64,000 nt of DNA from assembly GCF_025561425.1 (NCBI RefSeq), contig NZ_CP094824.1, forward strand, positions 1,674,001 through 1,738,000, in the 5' to 3' direction. Positions 39,264-49,102 of the stretch are shown here, piece by piece. The position numbers and the translations under genes were made by a program. Origin of the DNA: Mammaliicoccus sciuri (GTDB lineage: Bacteria > Bacillota > Bacilli > Staphylococcales > Staphylococcaceae). The notes beneath the pieces are model-generated. The model did no database searches, was not told where the DNA came from, and saw nothing but the letters and a program-made list of their open reading frames with translations. Within the stretch, counting starts at the first letter, position 1. Each line of letters starts with the position of its first letter.

Positions 39264-40499
39264 TTACTTCCTAATATTCTCAGATAGTAAACTATACATA
39301 AATTGATCACTAATTTCATATATAACAGGTTTACTTTTAATTTTGATTAATTTTTCTTCATGGCTAGAAATAACATTATTAATCTTTCCTCTTGAATAAC
39401 CTGAAGCTGTTTGTAGTTCTTTCAAAGTAATTCTTGAATATTTACTGCCAAATACTTTATCTTGCAGCAAAATATATAATATTTTATATTCATACTTATC
39501 ATAATGTTTGTTGTGTAATGCTAATTGTATTTTATTAATAATGTTTATATTCTCTTCAAAATTGTCAATTATATTTTCTTGTCCTTCTATTAAAATACTC
39601 AACATATCATCAATAAAATTAGTTAATTCACCTTTATTGAAATAATTCGAAGTATCAACAAAAGCTTTGTAATATTTAGACTTGTTATTATTTACAGAAT
39701 ATGAAAATGAAAGTGCTGTATATGGGTCTAATAAATCGTTTAATTTTCTAGCTATTATATATCTACCAATACGCCCATTCCCATCATAAAATGGATGTAT
39801 ATATTCAAAAATATAATGACTCGCTAAAATTTTAATGAGTTCAGGTGATTCATTACTTTTTATATAATCTATAAGCTTTGTTAATAATTCTATCACTTTA
39901 GATTCACTATATTCATTTCTATGAACCCATTGATTTTTAGAATGATCAAATACACCTATACTACTAGCTCTATACATCTTACCGTCAGGATGTTCATCTT
40001 TTTTGATTTCATCAGAAACAATTTCATCATATATTTTTCTGAAATCTTCAACAGAATTTAGTTCAAGTCTTCCAAATTTCATCATTAAATACTGAGTGAC
40101 TAATCCAGTAAACCTTTTATCTTTTTTACTTGTATTATTTAATGCTTCAGCTATTTCTTTTTTAGTACTTTTAATATTTTATATTTCGTTCGTACTTTGT
40201 AATTCGTTAATTAATAACTTATTAATATATGCATGCGTTGCTATTCTAGGGAGATTAGCAGATAATTGTTTGATTTTAGGTGAATTTAAAAGAATTCTTT
40301 CATACTGCTTAAACAAACTTTTATTTATTGAATAAAATAATGGATATTGTATATCGAGTAATTGTTTCTCATCTTGCATGGGACTAATGTTTATATCTAT
40401 TAAATAACTTGAATAATGTTTGATTCTCATATCATATTCTGCTTACATAACATCTGTTCCAAATAATAGAAAAATCGACTTAAGTGATTTATACTTCAT
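39264..40499 (-). pseudogene. Fic-domain protein gene with two in-frame TAA codons
   Basis: A single frame of 411 codons starts at ATG 40499 (7 nt after AGGAG) and ends at 39264. It is broken by TAA at codon 19 (40443-40445) and codon 107 (40179-40181). The Fic core motif [12 protein letters not shown] is intact (about codons 235-246), so an active AMP-transferase core would be encoded from ATG 40085 if translated. The second stop sits in STNEI-stop-NIKST, where the class II inhibitory motif (S/T)xxxE(G/N) expects the glutamate. A winged-helix-like C-terminal region follows the core. Either two nonsense mutations or base-call errors. Confidence 0.8.
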
Positions 40500-40517
40500 G
40501 TTTTAACTCCTAAATAA

Positions 40518-40817
40518 TCAATAAACACCAAATATTCTTCCTGCTAATCCGAGTACGACGAGTATGGTTGCTATAAACCATTTATTTTGAGCGTCTTTCA
40601 TATTACTAATGTTAGCGCTAATTTTTTGATCTACTAAATTGATAATATATTCTTTTAATGATTCAGATTCTCTCATTCTTTGATGACTTTCACTTTTAAT
40701 ATCATTCTTCAATTCATTTTTTACTTCTCTTAAAGAGCTTTCTATTAGATCAAATCTTGTGTTCATATGTTTTTCTAGCATTTGAAATTCTGCTCTAGTT
40801 ACGTAGTCATTATTCAT
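40518..40817 (-). CDS. Small coiled-coil membrane-anchored protein
   Basis: 99 aa. A long charged coiled coil (about residues 8-70, TRAEFQMLEKHMNTRFDLIESS onward) is followed by one C-terminal membrane helix (WFIATILVVLGLAGRIF). The layout resembles XhlA-like phage/haemolysin-associated proteins, but no specific family is claimed. It starts at ATG after GAGGTG and ends 18 bp before the fic start codon, so the two form one operon. Role unknown. Confidence 0.6.
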   Translation of the reverse strand: MNNDYVTRAEFQMLEKHMNTRFDLIESSLREVKNELKNDIKSESHQRMRESESLKEYIINLVDQKISANISNMKDAQNKWFIATILVVLGLAGRIFGVY

Positions 40818-40966
40818 ATATCACACCTCACTTTATATAAATCTACTATGAATGGTATTATCGTTTTCAGTATAAATTACATTAAATATTTTTCCACTTC
40901 CATATTATACATATATATTATACTACAATTTTGTATTGTGCAAAAGTCATTTTGATAACAACATAA

Positions 40967-40998
40967 AAAAACCCTAACCGCATTCGGTTAGGGTTTTT
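40967..40998. terminator. Strong terminator after rny
   Basis: Perfect 14-nt arms (40967-40980 and 40985-40998) around a CATT loop, with A-run and T-run flanks usable in both directions. It separates rny from the accessory block. Confidence 0.9.
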
Positions 40999-41015
40999 AA
41001 AATTTGAGAACTCTT

Positions 41016-42575
41016 CTACTTAGCGTATTCAGTAGCTCTCATTTCCCGGACAACTGTCACCTTAATATGCCCTGGATATTGTAATTCGCCTTCTATTTGA
41101 TCTTTAATATCTCTAGCTATTCTATGTGCTTTCAAGTCGTCAATATCTTCAGGAGAAACGATTACTCTAATTTCTCTACCTGCTTGTATTGCGAATGCTT
41201 TTTCAACACCTTGATAACCTTCTGATATTTCTTCTAATCTTTCTAAACGTTTCACATAATTTTCTAAAGTTTCTCGTCTAGCTCCAGGTCTTGCAGCACT
41301 TAACGCATCTGCTGCTGCTACCAGTATAGAAATAACTGATGTTGGTTCTACATCCCCATGATGTGAGTGTATTGCATTTATGACTGTATCATGTTCATGA
41401 TATTTCTTTGCAAGTTCAACCCCTATTTCAACATGGCTACCTTCAACTTCGTGATCAATAGCTTTACCAATATCATGTAATAAACCTGCACGTTTTGCTA
41501 AAGTAACATCTTCACCTAGTTCAGCTGCTAACATTCCTGAAAGTTGTGCAACTTCTACTGAGTGTTTCAGTACACTTTGGCCATAACTTGTACGATATTT
41601 CATACGTCCTAAAATTTTAACCAATTCTGGGTGTAAGTTATGAATACCTAATTCAAATGTCGCTTGTTCACCTGATTCTCTCATTAGGTCATCCACTTCT
41701 CTTCTCGCTTTTTCAACCATATCTTCAATTCTACCTGGATGGATACGTCCATCAGATACTAAATTAGTTAAGGCTGTCTTAGCGATTTCTCTTCGAATTG
41801 GATCAAATCCAGATAATATAACCGCTTCTGGTGTATCGTCTATAATTAAATCTACACCTGTTAATGTTTCTAAAGTACGAATATTACGACCTTCACGACC
41901 GATAATACGTCCTTTCATCTCATCATTTGGTAAATTAACTACCGATACAGTCGATTCTGAAGTATGATCTGCTGCTAATCTTTGTACAGTAATAGACAAC
42001 AGTTCTTTAGCTTTTTTATCGACATTTGCTTTTAGTTCTCTTTCTTTTTCTTTTACAAGTACAGCAATATCATGTGACAGTTCTTCTTCTACTTGTGAGA
42101 ATTGCTCTTTACGAGCTTCTTCACGTGTGAGTCCGGAGATGCGTTCTAGTTCTTGTTCATGTTTCATTATTATTTCTTGAACATTACTCTCTTTTGCATC
42201 TACCTGTTGTTGTCGCTTTTCAATTTTAGCTTCTTTGTTTTCTAGAATTTCATCTTTTTTGTCTAAAAGATCAGATTTGCGCTCTAAATTTTCTTCTTTT
42301 TGAAGTAATCTTGCTTCTTGCTTTTGTAGGTCACTTCTTCTCTCTCTAATTTCACTATCAAGATGATCTCTAATTTGTTGATTTTCTTCTTTTGCTTCAA
42401 TCAACTTTTCTTTCTTAAGACTCTCAGCTTCTTTATTCGCTTCACTTATAATATAGTGAGCAGACTGACGAGCTTGATCTTGCTTTTTCGTTAAGCTATT
42501 ATGTGCGAAAAAGTATCCTACAACAACACCTAGAATAACTCCTAGCAAAATGAGTAAGAGGGTTAATAAGTCCAC
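41016..42575 (-). CDS. rny: Ribonuclease Y
   Basis: 519 aa. N-terminal membrane anchor (about residues 4-25), a long charged coiled coil (about 30-200), KH domain with [17 protein letters not shown], then an HD domain with [12 protein letters not shown]. It is the main endonuclease that starts mRNA decay in many Firmicutes. The length is normal. Its partner ricA is at 12652. ymdB normally follows directly but lies 18 kb away here. Confidence 0.96.
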   Translation of the reverse strand: MDLLTLLLILLGVILGVVVGYFFAHNSLTKKQDQARQSAHYIISEANKEAESLKKEKLIEAKEENQQIRDHLDSEIRERRSDLQKQEARLLQKEENLERKSDLLDKKDEILENKEAKIEKRQQQVDAKESNVQEIIMKHEQELERISGLTREEARKEQFSQVEEELSHDIAVLVKEKERELKANVDKKAKELLSITVQRLAADHTSESTVSVVNLPNDEMKGRIIGREGRNIRTLETLTGVDLIIDDTPEAVILSGFDPIRREIAKTALTNLVSDGRIHPGRIEDMVEKARREVDDLMRESGEQATFELGIHNLHPELVKILGRMKYRTSYGQSVLKHSVEVAQLSGMLAAELGEDVTLAKRAGLLHDIGKAIDHEVEGSHVEIGVELAKKYHEHDTVINAIHSHHGDVEPTSVISILVAAADALSAARPGARRETLENYVKRLERLEEISEGYQGVEKAFAIQAGREIRVIVSPEDIDDLKAHRIARDIKDQIEGELQYPGHIKVTVVREMRATEYAK

Positions 42576-42725
42576 ATAAACACCTCCTTCTATCTAGGTT
42601 CTACGTCTTATATATACAAAAATATGATTAAATGAAACTATGGAATCATACAACTCAATTGTACGTTTAAATTTGTACAAGTGTCAAGGACATGGACTTT
42701 AATTTTTAATTCTATTTTTATAAAA

Positions 42726-42771
42726 AAACATTCTATAGATTACACAATGAAACGTAATCAATAGAATGTTT
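42726..42771 (-). terminator. Terminator of recA
   Basis: AAACATTCTAT (42726-42736) pairs with ATAGAATGTTT (42761-42771), with an inner GATTAC/GTAATC stem (42738-42743 and 42754-42759). The minus strand then has a T-run (seven T). Confidence 0.85.
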
Positions 42772-42792
42772 AATTTAATGACAAAATACTAT

Positions 42793-43848
42793 TTAGTCTA
42801 ATAAAGTTTCTTGTTCAGGCTCATTAGGTTTTTCTTCTTTTTTAGCTTCTTCTTTCTTCTTACCGTTAAAGCCTAATTGATTTCTTAAGATTCCATCAAT
42901 TTCTTCAATAATAGCTGGGTTTTCTTTTAAGTAAGTCTTAACGTTTTCTTTACCTTGACCCATACGTTCTCCGTTATATGAATACCAAGCACCTGATTTA
43001 TCTACAATATCAAATTCAACTGCTAAGTCGATTAATTCACCTTCACGTGAAATACCTTCACCGTACATAATATCAACTTCTGCTACTCTGAATGGAGGCG
43101 CAACTTTGTTTTTAACAACTTTAATTTTAGTACGGTTACCCACTACTTCTTGACCTTGTTTCAATTGTTCAGCACGACGTACTTCTAAACGAACAGAACT
43201 ATAGAATTTCAACGCACGTCCACCTGGTGTAACTTCAGGATTACCGAACATAACGCCAACTTTTTCACGAATTTGGTTGATAAAGATAGCTGTTGTATTT
43301 GATTTAGAAATAGCACCTGATAATTTACGTAAAGCTTGACTCATTAATCTTGCTTGTAAACCAACGTGTGTATCTCCCATTTCACCTTCAATTTCAGCTT
43401 TAGGTGTTAATGCAGCTACAGAGTCGACAATAACAATATCAACTGCACCACTACGAACAAATGCTTCTGCAATCTCTAAACCTTGTTCACCGTGATCAGG
43501 TTGTGATAAATATAGGTTATCAATATCTACGCCTAAGTTTTTAGCATAAACAGGATCTAGTGCGTGCTCAGCATCAATAAAAGCAGCTACGCCACCTTGT
43601 CTTTGTGCTTCAGCGATAGCGTGTAAAGCTACTGTTGTTTTACCAGAACTTTCTGGTCCATATATTTCAATGATACGTCCTTTAGGGTAACCACCCACAC
43701 CTAATGCTTTATCAAGTGTGATTGAGCCACTAGAAACTGCTGATACTTCTCTACTTGTATTATCCCCTAGCTTCATTACTGCCCCTTTACCAAAGGATTT
43801 TTCCATATTCTTAATTACTGTATCGAGTGCTTTTTGACGTTCGTTCAC
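42793..43848 (-). CDS. recA: Recombinase RecA
   Basis: 351 aa. Walker A GPESSGKT near residue 65, Walker B in [12 protein letters not shown], the L1 and L2 loops ([22 protein letters not shown]) and a Lys/Glu-rich C-terminus are all present. It forms filaments on single-stranded DNA for repair and activates LexA self-cleavage. The start is GTG after AGGAGG. The promoter carries a LexA box. Confidence 0.97.
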   Translation of the reverse strand: MNERQKALDTVIKNMEKSFGKGAVMKLGDNTSREVSAVSSGSITLDKALGVGGYPKGRIIEIYGPESSGKTTVALHAIAEAQRQGGVAAFIDAEHALDPVYAKNLGVDIDNLYLSQPDHGEQGLEIAEAFVRSGAVDIVIVDSVAALTPKAEIEGEMGDTHVGLQARLMSQALRKLSGAISKSNTTAIFINQIREKVGVMFGNPEVTPGGRALKFYSSVRLEVRRAEQLKQGQEVVGNRTKIKVVKNKVAPPFRVAEVDIMYGEGISREGELIDLAVEFDIVDKSGAWYSYNGERMGQGKENVKTYLKENPAIIEEIDGILRNQLGFNGKKKEEAKKEEKPNEPEQETLLD

Positions 43849-43900
43849 GCGATAACCTCCTATATATATAATGAATTTACTTGTTTAATTAGCTATTATT

Positions 43901-43951
43901 ACTATAAATGCTTTTGTTCTAAATTGCAAGCATAAAGCGAATATTTGTTCG
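43901..43951 (-). promoter_or_regulatory. recA promoter with LexA box
   Basis: On the minus strand TTGCAA (43924-43929) and TATAGT (43901-43906) are 17 bp apart. CGAACAAATATTCG (43938-43951), one base from the S. aureus LexA consensus CGAACAAATGTTCG, lies 8 bp upstream of the -35 box. Confidence 0.85.
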
Positions 43952-44015
43952 TGTTTTTGTACGCATTTTTTAAAATTAAGCGAACATAAGTACCGATTTT
44001 ATAAATTATTGCAAG

Positions 44016-45164
44016 TTACCTTAATTGGTTCAAAAACTTTATAAGTGCTATATTGCTTATTCTATCACGTCTTCCAGCATATGATTGACTTAATGACGAA
44101 ATAAATTTTTCCGTTTTTTGCATATGTGAAATATATACTGTTGATTCTTTATGATCTTGTTTTAACACGATAACACTTTCCACATTAAATGTTGATTTTA
44201 ACGTATTAGCAATTTGTTCAATTGAATCATCTTGACTAATATTCAACATTTTATCAGTCCATGAATTTTGTAAGAGATATGATTTTAAATATTGTTTGCT
44301 ATCTTTAGAAATCTTAAGTCGCGCATTTAATACCCCATCTGTAATGCCATCATAGATAACAAGTGGTTGGTCTAATTCATTAAATACAGCATCTTCAACT
44401 GTTAAATCATCAATACCGTAATAAAATTCGCCTATTCTATTTAATATTTCTGTTTTAACAGGCTGGATTAAATCTATCGCTTGTTGTTTAGTATTCGCAT
44501 TAGCTGTAATACGAAGTGATACTTCATGTTGACCAGCAAGTGGTGCAATTGTAGGATTGGATTGATTATCTATTAAGTCAATCAACTCTGTTTCCAAACT
44601 AGATTCACCAATACCCATGAATTTCAACGACTCTGAAAAGATCACACGTTCTTCATTTAAGAAGAAAGGTACAAGATATTGATTGACCATTGGTTGAAGT
44701 TCTTTCGGCGGACCAGGTAATAATACGACTTTTTTGTCATCCAGTTCTAAATACATGCCTGGTGCCATACCAAAGTCATTTTTAAGTACTTCACTACCTT
44801 CAATAACAAGTGCTTGTTGTCTATTGTTAGGTGTCATCGTACGGTTTTCATTTTTAAAATATTGTTCAATCTGATCCATAGCTTGTTTATTTGTTTCTAG
44901 CGATTTACCTAATACTTTACCAACAGTTTGTTTTGTTAAATCATCTTTCGTAGGTCCTAAACCACCTGTTAAAATCACAACGTCATGATGCGCTAATTCT
45001 TCTTTAAAAGTACGTTCTAATCTTCCAGGATTATCGCCTACAGCAACGTGTCTCATAACACTTGCACCGAGTTCATTAAGTACTTTTGATATAAACTGTG
45101 CATTTGTGTTAGCAATTTGTCCTAATAAAATTTCAGTACCTACGCTTAAAATACTAACTTTCAT
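44016..45164 (-). CDS. cinA: CinA family protein, degenerate C-terminal domain
   Basis: 382 aa. The N-terminal MoCF-like (COG1058) domain is well kept: SVGTEILLGQI, LTGGLGPTKDD and LLPGPPKEL. The C-terminal region should carry the NMN-deamidase motif ESCTGG, but I see no such motif; the corresponding part reads DQPLVIYDGITDGVLNARL. So only the pyrophosphatase-like half looks functional. The position before recA is conserved in Bacilli, and the gene is competence-linked in other species. Confidence 0.85.
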   Translation of the reverse strand: MKVSILSVGTEILLGQIANTNAQFISKVLNELGASVMRHVAVGDNPGRLERTFKEELAHHDVVILTGGLGPTKDDLTKQTVGKVLGKSLETNKQAMDQIEQYFKNENRTMTPNNRQQALVIEGSEVLKNDFGMAPGMYLELDDKKVVLLPGPPKELQPMVNQYLVPFFLNEERVIFSESLKFMGIGESSLETELIDLIDNQSNPTIAPLAGQHEVSLRITANANTKQQAIDLIQPVKTEILNRIGEFYYGIDDLTVEDAVFNELDQPLVIYDGITDGVLNARLKISKDSKQYLKSYLLQNSWTDKMLNISQDDSIEQIANTLKSTFNVESVIVLKQDHKESTVYISHMQKTEKFISSLSQSYAGRRDRISNIALIKFLNQLR

Positions 45165-45184
45165 ACTTTTGCCTCCTACAGAAA

Positions 45185-45210
45185 AACCTACAAACGAAAT
45201 GTTGTAGGTT
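45185..45210 (-). terminator. Hairpin between pgsA and cinA
   Basis: Perfect 9-nt arms AACCTACAA (45185-45193) and TTGTAGGTT (45202-45210); the minus strand continues TTTTTC. It probably ends the pgsA transcript. Confidence 0.7.
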
Positions 45211-45221
45211 AAAAGTTGTTA

Positions 45222-45803
45222 TTATTTTGATCCTTTAAATATATCTCTACCATGATAAAAATACTCTATACCAGATAGAATTGTAAAGAAAGTAGCAATA
45301 TACATGAGCCATTGCCCAAGATTAATTTGCCATAAAGTAGAGAATGGTTCTTGTAATAGGATAAATACGATTGCAACCATAGTGACAGCCGTTTTAATTT
45401 TACCTAATTGACCAGCTGCACTTACAAAGCCTTGTTCAATTTGAAGTAATCTTAGACCTGTTACAGCAAATTCTCTAGCAATGATGATAATAGCAATAAC
45501 TGATGATACTTTATCAAGTTCTACTAATGCAATTAATGCACTCGCTACTAATAATTTATCAGCTAGAGGGTCTAAAAATTTCCCCATGTTTGTAACAAGT
45601 TCCCATTTTCTCGCTAAATAGCCATCAAACCAATCTGTAACAGAAGCTAAAATAAATATAATACCAGCTATAAATTGTTCTATTCTCATTTCTTGTCCAA
45701 ATAAGAAATGCATGTCACCCATATTAAAATCTACAAGTAAAAATAAAACAAATACAGGTATTAAAATAACACGTAATACTGTTAATTGATTAGGAATATT
45801 CAT
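45222..45803 (-). CDS. pgsA: CDP-diacylglycerol-glycerol-3-phosphate 3-phosphatidyltransferase PgsA
   Basis: 193 aa, four to six membrane helices. The CDP-alcohol phosphotransferase motif is complete: [20 protein letters not shown] with LDPLADK (D-x2-D-G-x2-A-R-x8-G-x3-D-x3-D). It makes phosphatidylglycerol phosphate, the precursor of PG, cardiolipin and lysyl-PG. Mutations in the staphylococcal enzyme are known to reduce daptomycin susceptibility. Its place after the ymf genes is conserved. Confidence 0.95.
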   Translation of the reverse strand: MNIPNQLTVLRVILIPVFVLFLLVDFNMGDMHFLFGQEMRIEQFIAGIIFILASVTDWFDGYLARKWELVTNMGKFLDPLADKLLVASALIALVELDKVSSVIAIIIIAREFAVTGLRLLQIEQGFVSAAGQLGKIKTAVTMVAIVFILLQEPFSTLWQINLGQWLMYIATFFTILSGIEYFYHGRDIFKGSK

Positions 45804-45867
45804 ATTCGTTCTCCTTCTTTTCTTACAACTGCATAATAATACTATTATAAATCAATACTATATATAA

Positions 45868-46263
45868 TTAAATGATAATTATTAATAATATCCATCCAAT
45901 TAAACATATACCAAAGAACGTAACCATTTGTGTTATGAGTTTAGCTACCATATTATTCTCTGATATTTCAGTTTGGCTTCTTTTTTCTTGCGTAAGCTGT
46001 CTAAAAGCTTCTTTAGCAGAAGGTGCTGTTTTTGGCAATTCACTTTGATGTTTATCAATTAATTCAGGTGCACTCATATTGATTGCCGAAGCATATTTCG
46101 TTATAAAACCTCTTGTATAATCGGGATTTGGTAGATTTTCAAATTCATTCTTTTCAATCATCATTAAAAATGGTCGTTGTATCTTTGTTTTTTCTTCAAG
46201 TTCAACTAAAGTCATCCCTAATTGTTCTCTTTTACTTCCTAACGTTTCTCCAATATATTTCAA
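45868..46263 (-). CDS. RodZ-like helix-turn-helix membrane protein
   Basis: 131 aa. The N-terminal HTH_25 domain (IGETLGSKREQLGMTLVELEEKTKIQ, ending NPDYTRGFITKYA) is the cytosolic part of RodZ, and one C-terminal membrane helix (about 109-130) follows a linker. The extracellular part of full-length RodZ is absent, which is common in cocci. It probably links to the cell-shape or division machinery, as RodZ does in rods. It lies between the DUF3388 gene and pgsA. Confidence 0.8.
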   Translation of the reverse strand: MKYIGETLGSKREQLGMTLVELEEKTKIQRPFLMMIEKNEFENLPNPDYTRGFITKYASAINMSAPELIDKHQSELPKTAPSAKEAFRQLTQEKRSQTEISENNMVAKLITQMVTFFGICLIGWILLIIII

Positions 46264-46283
46264 ATATATTCACCTCAAACAAT

Positions 46284-47108
46284 TTATTCAAAAAATCCAA
46301 ATCCATCTCCAAATGCCATATTGTCATTTGTAAATAAATCATTTTTATTTAATTGCTCATATGTAATTTCTTGGTCTTCTGTTTCTCTTAGTTCAATAAT
46401 ATAATCAAAATCTTCAAGGCTATATTCAGAGCGCTGTACAAATAAATCAGGATGTTCTACTACTTTAATTGTTGGTAAACTCATAACTTCTCTAACGAGT
46501 TGTTTATGCTTTTCGTCGGTTTGTTTAGACGTTACAGCCCCATCAATAATATAAACATTTTCATCACTATATTCACCTTTTAATAAAGAGCTTCTTACAG
46601 TTTGCTTAATAAGTGTTGAACTAATAAACAACCATTTTTTATGGGCACACACACTTGCGGCAACAACCGATTCAGTTTTACCTACTCTTGGCATACCTCT
46701 CACACCAATCAGTTTATGACGGTTCTCTTTAAACAGTTCTGCCATAAAATCAACTAGCAAACCTAAATCTTTTCTTTCGAATCTAAATGTCTTTTTGTCA
46801 TCAACATCTCGTTTAATATATCTACCATGTCTTACCGCTAATCGATCTCTTAAGCCAGGTGTACGTAATTTTTTAATTGTGATATCATCAATTTCTTTAA
46901 CAATATTTTCAAAACGTTTAACTTTATTCATATCATCTGTCTTAATGAGTAGCCCTCTTCGGCCTTGATCGACACCGTTTATCGTAATAATATTAATACC
47001 TAAAATACCAAGCAAACTAGAAATATCCCCTAATAAACCTGCTCTATTTACTTGTATATCGTATTCTAAGTACCATTCTTTTTTAATGACTTCTTCCATA
47101 ATATCCAC
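46284..47108 (-). CDS. YmfK family protein (DUF3388) with ACT-like domain and P-loop-like motif
   Basis: 274 aa. An ACT-like N-terminus (YDIQVNRAGLLGDISSLLGILGI) suggests small-ligand sensing. IGVRGMPRVGKTESVVAA resembles a Walker A (GxxxxGKT/S), so the rest may bind nucleotide. YmfK is conserved in the ymf cluster of Bacilli, but its function is unknown. It follows the SDR gene by 7 bp. Confidence 0.75.
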   Translation of the reverse strand: MDIMEEVIKKEWYLEYDIQVNRAGLLGDISSLLGILGINIITINGVDQGRRGLLIKTDDMNKVKRFENIVKEIDDITIKKLRTPGLRDRLAVRHGRYIKRDVDDKKTFRFERKDLGLLVDFMAELFKENRHKLIGVRGMPRVGKTESVVAASVCAHKKWLFISSTLIKQTVRSSLLKGEYSDENVYIIDGAVTSKQTDEKHKQLVREVMSLPTIKVVEHPDLFVQRSEYSLEDFDYIIELRETEDQEITYEQLNKNDLFTNDNMAFGDGFGFFE

Positions 47109-47115
47109 CCCAATA

Positions 47116-47820
47116 TTAAATATACCATCCTCCGTTTACACGAAGTACTTGACCGGTCACACTTTGAGATAACGGATTTAATAAATATCCCACCGTTGCC
47201 GCAACTTCTTTAGTTTGAACAAACCGACCTTGTGGTATTTCATCTTTTAATTGTGTTTGTGTAATTTCATCAAGTTCATCTGTCATTTTACCATGAACGA
47301 CACCTGGACATATAGCATTTACTGTAATAGATGTTAAAGCAAGTTCTTTTGCTAAAGATTTAACAAAACCAAGTTGAGCTGCTTTCATTGTTGAATAGAT
47401 TGTTTCGTAACTTGCACCAGTCTCTCCCCAAATAGATGATATAACAATTATTCTGCCATTTTCACTTTTTCTAATATCATCAACAAATAATTGAACAATT
47501 TTTATGAGCGCATATACATTCAAGTTATATTGAACATCAATATCATCATCTGTAAAATCTTGAATCGCACCAAATGACGATTGCCCAGCTGCATATATTA
47601 ATTGATCAATATGTCCGATTGATGTTAAAGATTGTAAATTATCTTTGTTTGTTAAATCGAATTGTAGAAAAGTAACGGGTTTACCGGCATACCTTTGTTT
47701 AAGTTCATTAATATTAGATCGATTATAATGCAGTATCACTTCATGACCCAGTGATAAACATTCATAAACAATCGATAAGCCAATGTCACCACTACCACCA
47801 ACAATAAATGTTCTAGCCAT
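47116..47820 (-). CDS. YmfI-like short-chain dehydrogenase
   Basis: 234 aa SDR. FIVGGSGDIGLSIVYE is the cofactor loop, YAAG replaces NNAG, ISSIWGETG carries Ser and YSTMKAA the Tyr-x-x-x-Lys pair, and a FabG-like C-terminus (QSVTGQVLRVNGG) is present. It lies in the conserved ymf cluster and overlaps the M16 peptidase gene by 8 bp. The substrate is unknown; a 3-oxoacyl derivative is suggested by similarity to FabG. Confidence 0.8.
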   Translation of the reverse strand: MARTFIVGGSGDIGLSIVYECLSLGHEVILHYNRSNINELKQRYAGKPVTFLQFDLTNKDNLQSLTSIGHIDQLIYAAGQSSFGAIQDFTDDDIDVQYNLNVYALIKIVQLFVDDIRKSENGRIIVISSIWGETGASYETIYSTMKAAQLGFVKSLAKELALTSITVNAICPGVVHGKMTDELDEITQTQLKDEIPQGRFVQTKEVAATVGYLLNPLSQSVTGQVLRVNGGWYI

Positions 47821-49102
47821 TTTGTTTCACCAAACGACTTTCTACAACATGATCGAAGTCTATTAACGAAGCCAATGTTTCTTGTACACTTTCTACTGTT
47901 ATAGATTCTAAAATGTTTACAAGTTCAAATAGTTCTACACCTTCAAAATAGAATTTAGTATATTGATTTGCAATATACTCTGGAGAATTTAAGCTTGATA
48001 CAATTTCCCCTAAAGTTTGTTTTCTTACTCTTTCTAACTCTTCTGACACAAATCCATTTTCAATATATTTCTTAAGTTCCGCTTTAACCGCTTCTTTAAA
48101 TTCATGATGATAATCAGTTGTCACAGCTAGAATTAAATAACTATATGTCATTTCGTTAGCAAATTGATAACCAAACGTATCGTCAATTACTTCTTTTTCT
48201 AAATTTGATTGATAAAATTCAGTTTGTTCACCAAACATTAAATCTAAAGCAATCATCATTTCCATATCATTTTTGACGCGAACTTTATCAGAAATTGTAT
48301 TAGGCTTGAATTTATATGCCAACATTGATTTTTCTTGTACAATATCCATTTTCGTTTCGACATAAGGTGTATGAACAGATGTCGGTTCGTCTATGGCTTT
48401 TCTCGTAATAGGTGGCATTTCATGCATATTTCTTTTGGATTCATGTTCACGCACTAATTGTATAGTCTCATCAGGATTAACATCTCCAACAATGATTAAC
48501 ACCATATTTGCTGGATGGTAAAACGTTTCATATGATAAATATAAATCTTCTGCCGTAATGTCATAAATACTTTCAACAGAACCTGCTATATCCACTTGAA
48601 CAGGATGATTATGATAGAGTGCACCTAAAGTTTGGAACATTAATTTATAATTCGGCTGTTCTTGGTACATTTTAATTTCTTCAGCGATAATACCTTTTTC
48701 TTTTTCTACTGTCTTCTCAGTAAAATATGGACTTTCAATCATCTTTAATAAACGAATAATATTATCGTGCACATTACCTGTCGCACTAAATAAATAGCTT
48801 GTTCTATCAAATGTTGTAAATGCATTAACTTGTGCATCATTTTCAGCGAAACTTGTAAAGACATCTCCATCTTCTTTTTCGAACAATTTATGTTCTAAGA
48901 AGTGTGCAACCCCGTCCGGAACAGTTACAAAATCATCTTTGCCATGTGGTTTAAATGTGTGATCAAGTGAACCGAAATGTGTTGTATATGTCACAAAAGT
49001 CTTTGAAAAACCTGCTTTTGGAATAACTACTACTTTTAAACCATTCTCTAAAGTCTCTTCAAATACAGTTTCATCAATCTGTTTATAATATTGATTACGC
49101 AT
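47813..49102 (-). CDS. M16 zinc peptidase (YmfH-like), active subunit
   Basis: 429 aa. The inverted zinc motif HFLEHKLFE (HxxEH) is intact, and the distal Glu lies in GIIAEEIKMYQ. Two M16 domains follow the usual order. The next gene encodes an M16 protein without the zinc motif, so the two probably form an active/inactive heterodimer. ATG 49102 has AAGGTG correctly spaced. The 3' end overlaps the SDR gene. Confidence 0.85.
   Translation of the reverse strand: MRNQYYKQIDETVFEETLENGLKVVVIPKAGFSKTFVTYTTHFGSLDHTFKPHGKDDFVTVPDGVAHFLEHKLFEKEDGDVFTSFAENDAQVNAFTTFDRTSYLFSATGNVHDNIIRLLKMIESPYFTEKTVEKEKGIIAEEIKMYQEQPNYKLMFQTLGALYHNHPVQVDIAGSVESIYDITAEDLYLSYETFYHPANMVLIIVGDVNPDETIQLVREHESKRNMHEMPPITRKAIDEPTSVHTPYVETKMDIVQEKSMLAYKFKPNTISDKVRVKNDMEMMIALDLMFGEQTEFYQSNLEKEVIDDTFGYQFANEMTYSYLILAVTTDYHHEFKEAVKAELKKYIENGFVSEELERVRKQTLGEIVSSLNSPEYIANQYTKFYFEGVELFELVNILESITVESVQETLASLIDFDHVVESRLVKQNG

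Noticed and set aside
22788-41015. Prophage or integrative element
   Set aside because: No integrase, transposase, capsid, terminase or tRNA site was seen. XhlA-like and YolD-like genes alone are not enough.
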